A DNA stretch of 62,351 bases from Zetaproteobacteria bacterium (GTDB lineage: Bacteria; Pseudomonadota; Zetaproteobacteria; Mariprofundales; Mariprofundaceae), in the NCBI GenBank assembly GCA_002753275.1, contig PEAA01000008.1, positions 1 through 62,351 of the forward strand, in the 5' to 3' direction. Under the pieces are notes generated by a model that was not told the origin of the DNA, made no database searches, and saw only the letters and a list, made by a program, of their open reading frames with translations. Positions within the stretch are counted from its first letter, which is position 1. Each line of letters begins with the position of its first letter. This document shows, one piece after another, positions 18,007-27,070 of this stretch. The position numbers and the translations under genes are program-made.

Positions 18007-20234
18007 GCGTTGAGACGGTTGTCAACGAAGAGGTGATGCAAGTATCAGAGGGTGAGAAATCAGCTGTTCGTATTGAACATACATTGATTCAATATCTTTT
18101 CAAAAAGATTGAAGTGCCTAAAAAAATTAAGCCTAAACAATTTGCTGAGGCGTGTGAGCATGCCAATCATTCTCTGCCTTCTGTAAATACAATTGAGTGG
18201 TTAAGGCATCTTTTTATTGAATTGGGTGTGAAAGGGGTGCAACCCATTCAACTCTCTTGGCGCCGTTTTGATCAACGCCGGTTGCCCGCATTGATTCTTT
18301 ACAATGATCGGTGGTATTTGGCGGAACGCTTGAATCCTATGAACAATGAAGAGATTACTCTCACTGACAGTGAAGGTGTGCGCACACCCTATCTTGAAGG
18401 TGCGTTGCAAGATGCAACGGTCATTTGGGTGCGCATGCGTGGTAAACAGAAAATTGGCCCTGCAATTAAGGGGAATATTGCTGCAAAAATGATGATGCGC
18501 GAACTTTTTCGTGAACCTGGTTGGATCTTAAAGGTCTTGGTGGCGACGCTGATTGTCAATCTATTTGCCGTGGCAACATCAATTTTTGCGATGCAGGTTT
18601 ATGATCGCGTGGTCCCAACGCAGGCTTATGCCACCTTGACAACCCTTGTTGTGGGTATGGGGCTCATTGTCGCGATTGATTGGTTTTTAAAAACTTCTCG
18701 GGCGCGTATTTTAGATAGTATGTCTTGCGCCGTGGATAAGCGCACATCGCAGATGGTCTATGACCACTTGCTCCATCTTCGTCTAGATCTTCAACCCAAC
18801 AGCTTGGGCACCTTGGCGGCGCAAGTTGGTGGCCTTGATGCCGTACGGCAGTTTTTCTCTTCGGGGATTATTTTTATTTTAATGGATGCTCCCTTTGCGG
18901 TGATGTTTATTGCGGTGATTGCGTTAATTGGCGGTAAGGTCGCTTGGGTCTACGCCGCGCTGTTGCCGATCTCTATTTTAATTGGTTATGTTACTCAGCG
19001 GCGGTTGAAGAAATTGATTTTACAGCAAGTGATTCGAAGCAATGAACGGCAAGGTTTGTTGGTGGACTCGATTCGTGGCGCTGAATCCATTCGTGCAAAC
19101 AATGCAGCATGGCGTTTTTCAGATGATTGGAGAGCCATTACCGATTCAACCAATGGTTATAACATTCAACAAAAAGCGATGAGTAATTTTTCGATGGTCA
19201 CCACGGGAAGTTTGTCGACCATTGCCTATGTTGCGGCGGTTGTTGTGGGCGTTTGGGAGATTGAGGCTGGAAACTTAAGTATGGGTGGGTTAATTGCCTG
19301 TAGTATTTTGGGTGGTCGTGTGATTGCTCCGATTGCACAAGCGGTGCAGCAGCTGGTGCAGTGGCAACATGTCGCCCAAGCCTTGTATATGGTTAATGAG
19401 GTACTTAAAATTGATAAAGAGCGTCGGGATGATCAACATCTTCTTCTGCCCGATCAGGCACCGCAAACCTTGGAAGTGGAGAAGATTCGTTTTGCCTATC
19501 CCGACTCTCCCATTCAGCAGTTGGATGTCTCAGCTTTGAAATTTAGTTCGGGGGAACGGATTTTATTGGTTGGACCTGTTGGGTGTGGAAAATCGACCCT
19601 GCTTAAGGTGTTGGCTGGTCTATATAAACCGACAGAGGGGCGCGTTCTGATTGGCGATGCTGATTTATGGGAAATTGATCCGCAGGTGCTTGCCAGTTAT
19701 GTCGGCTATCTACCCCAATCCGTTCATCTATTTAAAGGAACACTACGAAGCAATCTGGGGCTTGCGGGGACTTCAAGCGATTCACGCATGCTCGCTGTGA
19801 CCCGTGAACTGGGCATTGATGCGATTGCAGCCAGTAGCTCTTTGGGAATGGAATTGCCTATTTCTGAAGGGGGCGATGGGTTGTCTGGTGGGCAGCGGCA
19901 GTTGGTTGCATTGGCACGGGTGATGATTAATCAACCGCGAATTTGGCTTCTTGATGAACCAACCTCATCGCTTGACTATGAGAGTGAGACAACCGTTTGG
20001 AAAATGTTAGAAGCGCACATTGCACCCGAAGATATTTTAATTGTTTCAACCCATAGACCGATGCAGGCAATGGCATTGGCCAACCGAGTGATTGTGATGC
20101 ATCAGGGGCAGGTTGTAAAAGATGGCAAGCCTGAAAATATATTGCCACAATTACAGCGGCGGCCTAATCAAAAAGCCGCGAAGATGCCCATGTCCGCAGG
20201 TAAGCCGATAGGAGGAGTACCCCATGTGGTTTAA
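18003..20234 (+). CDS. Type I secretion ABC transporter with C39-like domain (LapB/HlyB type)
   Basis: The inner-membrane ATPase of the secretion system, 743 residues. Residues about 25-150 look like a C39-like domain but lack the DCG nucleophile and the catalytic His, so it should dock rather than cleave the substrate. Six transmembrane helices lie at about 165-440. The nucleotide-binding domain has Walker A GPVGCGKST near 522, signature LSGGQRQ near 626, Walker B IWLLDEP near 646 and an H-loop in STHRP. LapB-type transporters usually export large RTX adhesins. The stop overlaps hlyD by 11 bases. Confidence 0.9.
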   Translation: MSVETVVNEEVMQVSEGEKSAVRIEHTLIQYLFKKIEVPKKIKPKQFAEACEHANHSLPSVNTIEWLRHLFIELGVKGVQPIQLSWRRFDQRRLPALILYNDRWYLAERLNPMNNEEITLTDSEGVRTPYLEGALQDATVIWVRMRGKQKIGPAIKGNIAAKMMMRELFREPGWILKVLVATLIVNLFAVATSIFAMQVYDRVVPTQAYATLTTLVVGMGLIVAIDWFLKTSRARILDSMSCAVDKRTSQMVYDHLLHLRLDLQPNSLGTLAAQVGGLDAVRQFFSSGIIFILMDAPFAVMFIAVIALIGGKVAWVYAALLPISILIGYVTQRRLKKLILQQVIRSNERQGLLVDSIRGAESIRANNAAWRFSDDWRAITDSTNGYNIQQKAMSNFSMVTTGSLSTIAYVAAVVVGVWEIEAGNLSMGGLIACSILGGRVIAPIAQAVQQLVQWQHVAQALYMVNEVLKIDKERRDDQHLLLPDQAPQTLEVEKIRFAYPDSPIQQLDVSALKFSSGERILLVGPVGCGKSTLLKVLAGLYKPTEGRVLIGDADLWEIDPQVLASYVGYLPQSVHLFKGTLRSNLGLAGTSSDSRMLAVTRELGIDAIAASSSLGMELPISEGGDGLSGGQRQLVALARVMINQPRIWLLDEPTSSLDYESETTVWKMLEAHIAPEDILIVSTHRPMQAMALANRVIVMHQGQVVKDGKPENILPQLQRRPNQKAAKMPMSAGKPIGGVPHVV

Positions 20235-21444
20235 TCGTAGTGATGAAGAGGAGGATGGTGCAACGCAAGCACGCATCCAGAAACTACAAAGTTATCATAC
20301 CCGTCACCATGGATTTTTACTTTTTGGCTTATCTGTTTCGTTGGCATTTTTTACTGTGTGGTCGATGGAATTTCGGATTGATGAGGTGGCTAAAGCCTCG
20401 GGTGAGGTCATTGCCAGTAGCCGTGTGCAAGTGATTCAAGCCGTCGATGGTGGCGTTCTTTCTGAGTTGTTGGTGCGTGAAGGGGATGTGGTGGAACCGG
20501 GGCAGTTATTGGCCAGCTTGGATCAGACGCGCGTTGGTGCCTCTGTTGGCGAAATTGATGCGCGTCTTTTTTCACTTAAAGCACGCGCAATTCGATTGCG
20601 TGCTGAGGTGGTGGGAGAGAAAGAAATGGTCTTTCCCGCAAGTTTTAGAAAACGCTCTATCAATGATATTGCCAAGGTTGAAGAAGCGCTCTTTCAACAG
20701 CGCCGTCGGGGGCTGGAAGAGGATATTCGAACACTGAAAGTTTCCGTGCAACTTTCACAAAAAGAGTTGCAGTTTACCGAGCAGTTATCAAAACGGGGTG
20801 ATGCAAGTGGGTCAGAATTACTGCGGGCACAACGGGCCTTGAATGAGGCGGAAGCCAAACTGATCAATCGTCGCAATCAGTTTTTGGAAGATGCCCGTTC
20901 CGAGCTCAGTAAGGTGGAAGATGATATTGCGCAAAATGAACAAATTTTAGCCAAACGGTTACAAGAACAGAAAGATAGTGTATTTACTGCATTGGTTCGA
21001 GGCATTGTCAAAAACATTCGTGTGACCACGGTTGGCGGCGTATTGCGTGCAGGTGATGAGTTGATGCAGATTGTTCCGATTGATGATGATTTGATCATTG
21101 AAGCCAAGGTTCTTCCCGCAGATATTGCGAAGATTCATAATGATCTTGAAGCAACCATTCGTTTTGATCCGTTTGATTATACCATTTATGGTGTGGTGAA
21201 AGGGAAGGTGATTTATGTGAGTGCGGATACATTAAAAGAGGATACCAACCGTGGGAAAGAGATCTATTATCGGGTGCATGTCTCTCCTGATACAACACCG
21301 GTGATTAGTTCTGTTGGTAAACCGTTGAATATTCTTCCGGGAATGACAGCGCAAGTGGATATTCGTACAGGAGATCGAACACTCATGGATTATCTCTTGA
21401 AGCCACTGCGTAAAACACTTTCTGAATCGTTTGGAGAGCGTTAG
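20224..21444 (+). CDS. HlyD-family membrane fusion protein of the type I secretion system
   Basis: A 406-residue periplasmic adaptor. A short cytoplasmic N-terminus precedes one transmembrane helix at about 30-48. The split lipoyl domain starts at VIQAVDGGVLSELLVREGD, a coiled coil with many Glu/Arg/Gln occupies about 125-255, and the second lipoyl half and beta-barrel follow (VRGIVKNIRVTTVGG). GGAGGAG upstream of ATG 20224 is a strong ribosome site. It completes a full TolC-ABC-HlyD set. No terminator is evident after it. Confidence 0.92.
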   Translation: MWFNRSDEEEDGATQARIQKLQSYHTRHHGFLLFGLSVSLAFFTVWSMEFRIDEVAKASGEVIASSRVQVIQAVDGGVLSELLVREGDVVEPGQLLASLDQTRVGASVGEIDARLFSLKARAIRLRAEVVGEKEMVFPASFRKRSINDIAKVEEALFQQRRRGLEEDIRTLKVSVQLSQKELQFTEQLSKRGDASGSELLRAQRALNEAEAKLINRRNQFLEDARSELSKVEDDIAQNEQILAKRLQEQKDSVFTALVRGIVKNIRVTTVGGVLRAGDELMQIVPIDDDLIIEAKVLPADIAKIHNDLEATIRFDPFDYTIYGVVKGKVIYVSADTLKEDTNRGKEIYYRVHVSPDTTPVISSVGKPLNILPGMTAQVDIRTGDRTLMDYLLKPLRKTLSESFGER

Positions 21445-21491
21445 TTTCGACTGTTCATGAATCGCACTCTTTCCTTTGAATCTGTGGGTCG

Positions 21492-21500
21492 TGGTATAAA
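21492..21500 (+). promoter_or_regulatory. Possible extended -10 promoter for the globin-hemA unit
   Basis: TGGTATAAA fits an extended -10 (TGn-TATAAA) 32 bases upstream of the globin GTG. A TTGAAT at 21476 is too close to be a proper -35. It would drive the globin gene and possibly hemA-prfA-prmC. Supported by motif and position only. Confidence 0.4.
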
Positions 21501-21532
21501 ATTTTCAATAATCATTGGAGAGGGGAGGTTAT

Positions 21533-21985
21533 GTGGGTGTACCGAAACAGAGTCTGTTTGAGGCGGTTGGTGGTTTAAAAACATTGGAAGCTGTTCATAA
21601 AATTTTTTATGATAAAATTTATGCACATCTATGGATGCAACAGTTTTTTGAGGGGCATGATCAGAGCTTGATTGAGCTGCGACAAACTCAGTTTATGGGA
21701 ATGAAATTTGGCGGTGATATCGACTACCCTGGTATGGATTTAGCATTGGCCCATCGCCGCATGTACATTACGCCTGAGTTGTTTCAAGTCCGCCAAGGCT
21801 TGCTGCGTGATTCTTTGAGAGAGTTTGGTTTGGCTGAAGATTTGATTGTTCGTTGGTTAAAGATCGATCAAGCCTTTAGCAAGCCAATTATTAACCCATC
21901 GCTCGAAGATTTTGAATGTACAGATTTCAAATATGAAAAACCTCTGATTGTTCCTAACCCATCGCTTATAGAGGCTGAGGAATAA
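21533..21985 (+). CDS. Group 1 truncated haemoglobin-like protein
   Basis: A small globin of 150 residues. The LFEAVGGLKTLEAVHKIFYDKIY opening is split here as LFEAVGG followed by helix B/E residues, and FMGMKFGG and LAHRRMYIT carry the proximal His region of the truncated haemoglobins. The frame starts with TTG at 21515, but I favour GTG 21533, which has GGGGAGG five bases upstream. Such proteins bind O2 or NO. It lies 51 bases before hemA, the first step of haem synthesis, so haem supply and haem use may be co-regulated. Confidence 0.75.
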   Translation: MGVPKQSLFEAVGGLKTLEAVHKIFYDKIYAHLWMQQFFEGHDQSLIELRQTQFMGMKFGGDIDYPGMDLALAHRRMYITPELFQVRQGLLRDSLREFGLAEDLIVRWLKIDQAFSKPIINPSLEDFECTDFKYEKPLIVPNPSLIEAEE

Positions 21986-22036
21986 AAATGGTATTTGAAT
22001 CTAGACAGCAACGCTTAATTCGATAGTTTTGAGCCT

Positions 22037-23350
22037 ATGCGTATATGTCATGTGGGTCTAAATCATAAAACTGCGCCAGTTGAAATGCGCGAAAAGCTCG
22101 CTGTGCAAGCGGATGAAATCACATCCATTTTACAATCCCTTTTTTCTGAGAAACCGATTCGGGAGGCAGCGCTTCTTTCAACCTGCAATCGTGTTGAAGT
22201 CACCGTTGTCACCCATGATCCTGATGCTGCCATTGCCTCTGTTCATGAGTGGTTTGCACAAAAGTCGAATTTAAAAGCCAGTGAAATTCGCCCCTATTTG
22301 TATACCTATACTACCGATGATGCGGTAAAACATCTGTTTGCGGTGGCTTCGGGGCTGGATTCGTTGGTGGTTGGTGAACCGCAAATTTTTGGGCAAGTCA
22401 AAAGTGCTTATGAGCAGGCGCTTGCAGCAGGAACGGCAGGGCATATTTTACATCGTTTATATCAATCCACCTTTTCTGCAGCCAAACGGGCGCGCAGTGA
22501 CACAGGAATTGGCAAACAAGCGGTCAATGTCTCTTCCTGCGCCGTTGAACTCGCTAAGAAAATTTTTGGCAACTTGGCAGGGCGAACGGTGATGCTATTG
22601 GGCGCAGGTGAGATGGCAGAGCTGGCAGCGAAACATCTTCATGCGAATGGCTGTAAAAACATCTTGGTGGCCAATCGTACTTTGGCACGGGCTGAAAAAT
22701 TGGCGCGTGAATTCAATGGTCATGCATTGACGCTCGAACAATTGCCAGATTATCTTGATGCAGCCGATATTATTGTTTCAAGTACGGGCGCGACTTCGTA
22801 TGTATTGCTTCCAGATATGATTAAAAATGCGATGGAGAGGCGTGAAGGGCGCGCTATGTTTTTGGCTGATATTGCCGTGCCTCGTGATATTGATCCGCGT
22901 ATTGCCGAGATTGATTCCGTTTATGTTTACGATATTGATGATCTGCAGCAGGTGGTGCAAGGTAATCGCGATCAGCGGCAAGAAGAGTCAGAGCGTGCTA
23001 GAGTGTTGCTTGGCGAAGAGATGGTTGTTTTCCTCAATTGGTTGAAATCGTTGGAGTCGGTGCCATTGATTCGTACCATTCAGCAACAAGCCGATGCGAT
23101 GCGTCAGGATGAATTAAATAAGGCATTTTCTAAATATTTGAAGCATATACCAGAAGATGAACGGGAGGCGATTGAGCGGTTAAGTAAATCGTTGATGAAG
23201 CGCTTTCTTCATAGTTCGATGCAAACATTAAAAACACTTCCCGATGATATTGAGGGAGATTTGTTGATGGGTGCTGCACGCAAGTTGTTTGATGCCGAGC
23301 AAGATCAACGCATAGGTGTACGGGAGTCTGATGAATACACGGCTGGGTGA
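22037..23350 (+). CDS. hemA: Glutamyl-tRNA reductase
   Basis: HemA reduces glutamyl-tRNA(Glu) to glutamate-1-semialdehyde with NADPH, the committed step of C5-pathway tetrapyrrole synthesis. The N-terminus [10 protein letters not shown], catalytic Cys50 in [14 protein letters not shown] and the Rossmann GAGEMAE are all present. A C-terminal dimerisation helix follows. Length is 437 residues. The 3' end overlaps prfA by 20 bases, the common hemA-prfA-prmC order of proteobacteria. Confidence 0.96.
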   Translation: MRICHVGLNHKTAPVEMREKLAVQADEITSILQSLFSEKPIREAALLSTCNRVEVTVVTHDPDAAIASVHEWFAQKSNLKASEIRPYLYTYTTDDAVKHLFAVASGLDSLVVGEPQIFGQVKSAYEQALAAGTAGHILHRLYQSTFSAAKRARSDTGIGKQAVNVSSCAVELAKKIFGNLAGRTVMLLGAGEMAELAAKHLHANGCKNILVANRTLARAEKLAREFNGHALTLEQLPDYLDAADIIVSSTGATSYVLLPDMIKNAMERREGRAMFLADIAVPRDIDPRIAEIDSVYVYDIDDLQQVVQGNRDQRQEESERARVLLGEEMVVFLNWLKSLESVPLIRTIQQQADAMRQDELNKAFSKYLKHIPEDEREAIERLSKSLMKRFLHSSMQTLKTLPDDIEGDLLMGAARKLFDAEQDQRIGVRESDEYTAG

Positions 23351-24404
23351 TATTTTACGCCGCAAAGAAGAGTTGATGGTCATGCTTGCTGACCCCAATG
23401 TTACATCCAATGCCAAGCGTTATACCGAAGTTTCCAAAGATTTTTCTGATATTGAACCTGTTGCTGAAGAGGCGCAGCGATACATCGATCTGGAAAAAAG
23501 TTTGCTTGGAAATCAGTTGATGCTTAAAGATCCTGATTGTGATGCAGAGCTGCGCGCCTTAACCGAGCAAGATATTGTTGCCATTAAGCAAGCGATGGAG
23601 AGTAGTAATGCAAGGCTGAAGGTATTGCTTCTTCCCAAAGATCCCAATGACAATCGTAATGTGATTCTTGAAGTTCGGGCGGGTACAGGAGGCGATGAAG
23701 CCGCCCTTTTTGCCGCCGATCTGTTTCGTATGTATTCCCGTTATGCGGAGCGGAAAGGGTTTAAGGTTGAAATTCTTTCGGCCAGTGATACGGGCATTGG
23801 TGGCTACAAAGAGGTGATTGCACAAGTCTCTGGCAGTGATGTTTTTTCACTTTTTAAATTTGAATCAGGGGCTCATCGTGTTCAGCGTGTGCCTACCACA
23901 GAGACGCAAGGTCGGGTGCATACCTCGGCGTGTACGGTGGCAATTATGCCTGAGGCGGAAGATGTTGAGGTCTCGATTCGTCCTGAAGACTTACGCATTG
24001 ATGTCTTTCGTGCGTCGGGTGCGGGCGGTCAGCATGTCAATAAGACCGAATCCGCGGTGCGCATTACCCATATTCCAACTGGTTTGGTGGTCGTATGCCA
24101 AGATCAATCGAGCCAGCATAAGAATAAAGCGCAAGCGATGAAGGTGTTACAGGCGCGACTGTTTGATAAGCAACAACATGAAGCCGATAGTAGTCGTGCG
24201 GCAGCGCGTAAAAGTATGGTAGGCTCTGGAGATCGTTCTGAGCGGATTCGTACCTATAATTTTCCACAAGGTCGTATGACAGATCATCGGATTAACCTCA
24301 CGCTTTATAAGTTGGAGCAGATTATGGCGGGGGATATGGATGAGTTGATTGAGTCGCTCATCACCCACCATCAAGCAGAACTTTTGGCGGAACAGAACCG
24401 TTGA
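23331..24404 (+). CDS. prfA: Peptide chain release factor 1
   Basis: RF1 reads UAG and UAA stop codons and hydrolyses peptidyl-tRNA. The GGQ loop ([13 protein letters not shown]) lies at about residue 230, and HRVQRVP with RVHTSA precedes it. The start is ATG 23331 (MNTRLGD), inside the end of hemA. Length is 357 residues. The next gene, prmC, methylates the Gln of this GGQ, so the pair is functionally linked. Confidence 0.96.
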   Translation: MNTRLGDILRRKEELMVMLADPNVTSNAKRYTEVSKDFSDIEPVAEEAQRYIDLEKSLLGNQLMLKDPDCDAELRALTEQDIVAIKQAMESSNARLKVLLLPKDPNDNRNVILEVRAGTGGDEAALFAADLFRMYSRYAERKGFKVEILSASDTGIGGYKEVIAQVSGSDVFSLFKFESGAHRVQRVPTTETQGRVHTSACTVAIMPEAEDVEVSIRPEDLRIDVFRASGAGGQHVNKTESAVRITHIPTGLVVVCQDQSSQHKNKAQAMKVLQARLFDKQQHEADSSRAAARKSMVGSGDRSERIRTYNFPQGRMTDHRINLTLYKLEQIMAGDMDELIESLITHHQAELLAEQNR

Positions 24405-24406
24405 TC

Positions 24407-25285
24407 ATGGAAAAAAACATCGTGAAAGATGTTTTGATCCATGCGACCAAGTTATTACAAAACGCAGGTATTGATTCCGCGCGTTTGGATGCAGAGCTAG
24501 TGTTGATGCATGTTTGGGGCGTTTCGCGAACTGATCTTTTTATGCGCGCGTATGATGTGATTCCCGTGTCGATTTTAACGGCATTTGACTCTCTGCTGGC
24601 TCGGCGTATGAAACGCGAGCCTTTGGCCCATTTGACAGGAATTAAAGAGTTTTGGTCGCGTGATTTTATCATTTCCGCCGATGTGTTGATTCCCCGTCCA
24701 GAGACAGAACATCTTATCGAAGAGGTGCTTCTGCGCTTTCCTCTGCCATTAGAAAAATATTTTTTTGCTGATATGGGAACAGGATCAGGGTGCATTGCGA
24801 TTACCTTGGCATGTGAATATCCCAAGAGTGAGATTTATGCAATTGATATCTCTGCAAAGGCTCTGCTTGTGGCACGAAAAAATGCTGAAAAATATGGGGT
24901 GCAGGATCGTGTCCATTTCATTTGTAGTGATCTCTTTTCAGGTTTGATGGCAGATGGTCGATTGAGACTTGATGCACTAATTTCAAATCCACCTTATGTA
25001 ACACTGGATGAGATGGCATCTTTAGCACCCGAGTTGACCTTTGAGCCTAGCCACGCGCTCACCGATGGCGGGGATGGACTACGCTTCTTTAGGCAGATGT
25101 TAGCACTATTGCCTTGCTACCTTAAACCAAAGGGTTATGCACTGTTTGAAACGGGGCCATGCGGGCTCCCCTCAGGCCAAGTCGATTCTGCGATGGTTTA
25201 CATCTCTCCTTTTGCTGATTTGGCAGGTCATACACGCGGTGGAATTTATCAGTATCGGCCATCTACATCGATATATCAGTTGTAG
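24407..25285 (+). CDS. prmC: Release factor glutamine methyltransferase PrmC
   Basis: PrmC transfers methyl from SAM to the GGQ glutamine of RF1 and RF2. The helical N-domain is followed by the methyltransferase fold with DMGTGSGCIAI for SAM and the catalytic NPPY motif at about 193-196. IPRPETEHL is also typical. ATG 24407 lies two bases after the prfA stop. Length is 292 residues, with a somewhat unusual C-terminal tail. The convergent amgK gene ends 24 bases downstream; no hairpin is obvious between them. Confidence 0.94.
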   Translation: MEKNIVKDVLIHATKLLQNAGIDSARLDAELVLMHVWGVSRTDLFMRAYDVIPVSILTAFDSLLARRMKREPLAHLTGIKEFWSRDFIISADVLIPRPETEHLIEEVLLRFPLPLEKYFFADMGTGSGCIAITLACEYPKSEIYAIDISAKALLVARKNAEKYGVQDRVHFICSDLFSGLMADGRLRLDALISNPPYVTLDEMASLAPELTFEPSHALTDGGDGLRFFRQMLALLPCYLKPKGYALFETGPCGLPSGQVDSAMVYISPFADLAGHTRGGIYQYRPSTSIYQL

Positions 25286-25309
25286 CTGTTTAGGATTGCG
25301 GTTTTTTCG

Positions 25310-26308
25310 TTAATTTGGTTCTTGAAGAAGAAGCCTTAGCACATTATTGCCATCCATTTGAAAGAGTGGTAATTCTTCACGCAAGTGTTTGCGTGTGAGT
25401 GGAATTTCATGGAGAAACTGTTGCTTGCCATCGCGGTAGGCAAGCCGTGCAAAAATGCCGATCGCTTTGATATGGCGTTGAAGCGCTGTGAGGCGCAATG
25501 CGTGATGCCAATCAAGAGGATTGGATGGACAATGGCTTGAAGATGACGCATCGAGCTGGTTAAAAAAATGGTGGCTCCACTGTTTGCGGACAGATTCAGG
25601 GTAATCCTGATAGCAATCATAAAGCAATGAGGCGAGGTCATAAGTAACCGGACCAATCACAGCATCTTGAAAATCAATGACCCCCAAAGGAAGACCCGTT
25701 GTTGGAAGCATTAGATTCCGGCTATGAAAGTCGAGATGTACTGCTGTTTTAGGTAGCGCATCAATCATTGTCAGCAAAGGCATCATTCCAGCAATAAAGG
25801 CATCTTTTTCATCGTCCGTTGGATGGTAGTGGGCGACAAATGGGAGATACCAGTCAAGATAAAGGTAACACTCGTTGACCATCCTCTGTGTGTCGAACAG
25901 AGGTAGGTCGATGGCGTGCGGATCGGCTCTTTGCAATAGGTGCAGTTGACGAATGGCATCCTCAAACATCGGCTTTTTCTCTGCTTCTATGGCCATGTTT
26001 TTTTGGAAAAAAATCGCCCAAGTTTCATCACCAAAGTCTTCAAGCAACAGCAAGCCGCGTTCAGGCGCTGCTGCAATCAACGATGGCACATTGAGTTGAT
26101 GTGATTCAAGCCATTTGCGGGTGGTCAGAAAGGGGGTGGTATCTTCTTTGTCGATAGGAGAAACCATCAACATATAGGATATTTTACCCATCTTGATGCG
26201 ACAGTACCGCCGAAAGGAGGCATCACCTGAGAGGGGGTGCATGGTAAAGGGTTGCGCGAGGGTGATTGTTAACCACGCCTGCGCATCGAGGAAAAAAGGA
26301 TCAGTCAC
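25310..26308 (-). CDS. amgK: Aminoglycoside phosphotransferase-family kinase, AmgK-like
   Basis: A protein-kinase-like small-molecule kinase. LHSGDASFRRY-type residues (LSGDASFRRY) open the N-lobe, the catalytic loop is HLDFHSRNLM and the metal-binding motif is VIDFQDAVIGP. AmgK phosphorylates N-acetylmuramate and GlcNAc at C1 in cell-wall recycling. The start is uncertain: GTG 26308 overlaps the upstream stop by eight bases, and in-frame TTG codons lie at 26317 and 26329. Its usual partner murU is not next to it. It follows the SPOR protein, which also acts at the cell wall. Confidence 0.8.
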   Translation of the reverse strand: MTDPFFLDAQAWLTITLAQPFTMHPLSGDASFRRYCRIKMGKISYMLMVSPIDKEDTTPFLTTRKWLESHQLNVPSLIAAAPERGLLLLEDFGDETWAIFFQKNMAIEAEKKPMFEDAIRQLHLLQRADPHAIDLPLFDTQRMVNECYLYLDWYLPFVAHYHPTDDEKDAFIAGMMPLLTMIDALPKTAVHLDFHSRNLMLPTTGLPLGVIDFQDAVIGPVTYDLASLLYDCYQDYPESVRKQWSHHFFNQLDASSSSHCPSNPLDWHHALRLTALQRHIKAIGIFARLAYRDGKQQFLHEIPLTRKHLREELPLFQMDGNNVLRLLLQEPN

Positions 26309-27068
26309 CTTTGACAATGATGGGTTCAATTTTTAATTTTTTCTTGATGGTTGCTTTGGCTTTGGAGGCTTCATCACTGTTTTGAAAGCCTACGGCGTAA
26401 ACGCGGTAGCGGGTTCCCAATTTAGGAATTTCTGCTGCGACAATATCAGATGTGAAACCAAGCGCTTGCAATTTAGGTTGAAAACTAAGTGCCTGTGCAT
26501 AGTCGGTGTACGATGCCACTTGCAAGCGATAGACCGAGGAAACTTTTTTCTCAGCGACTTGTTGCGTTTTTTTACTTGTGGATGTTGAACGGGTCACGGG
26601 TGTCATTGCTTCTGCTTCAGTGAGTGGAACGCCACTATTCGCACTGAGCGGTTTTGAAACCAACGGCTGGGTTGCAGTTGCTTCTGCAATTTCAGTGCTG
26701 GTTACCGGCGATTGTGGCAGTGGTTCAGGCATTACAGGTTTGGCTGGAAGGTTATTGTAGAAAGTGAGTTGATCTACAGCAGGAGCGGCATTCTTCTCCT
26801 CTTCGAGAGCATCAATTTTTGCTTGTAGACGGGCTGTTAGAACTTGCTCTTTTTCCAAGTTCTTTTGTGCAAAAGAGAGCTCGCGTTGGGCTTTTTGTTC
26901 AGCAAACGAGGTGGTGTTGAGATTGATTGCATAGTGGGCACCAAATCCTGCACCTGCACCCAAAACGAAAAAGACGGCCAACATCATTGGGCTGGATCTT
27001 TTTTCAGGCTCTTGTTGCATCCACTCAGGTGGTTGATTGTCATAATTGGCAAAATCGATATCAGACAT
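26301..27068 (-). CDS. SPOR-domain membrane protein (FtsN-like)
   Basis: A 255-residue bitopic membrane protein. A charged N-terminus of about 27 residues precedes one transmembrane helix (about 28-47), then a coiled coil at 55-95, a Pro/Thr/Ser-rich linker, and a C-terminal SPOR domain from about 178 (YRLQVASYTDYAQALSF). SPOR domains bind denuded glycans at the division septum. ATG 27068 lies two bases after the argS stop, with GAGGAG inside argS as ribosome site. The argS-SPOR order is common in proteobacteria. Confidence 0.88.
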   Translation of the reverse strand: MSDIDFANYDNQPPEWMQQEPEKRSSPMMLAVFFVLGAGAGFGAHYAINLNTTSFAEQKAQRELSFAQKNLEKEQVLTARLQAKIDALEEEKNAAPAVDQLTFYNNLPAKPVMPEPLPQSPVTSTEIAEATATQPLVSKPLSANSGVPLTEAEAMTPVTRSTSTSKKTQQVAEKKVSSVYRLQVASYTDYAQALSFQPKLQALGFTSDIVAAEIPKLGTRYRVYAVGFQNSDEASKAKATIKKKLKIEPIIVKGD

Positions 27069-27070
27069 GG

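Noticed and set aside
21988-22026. A 12-codon frame just before hemA, possible leader peptide
   Set aside because: No repeated regulatory codons and no terminator/antiterminator hairpins follow it.
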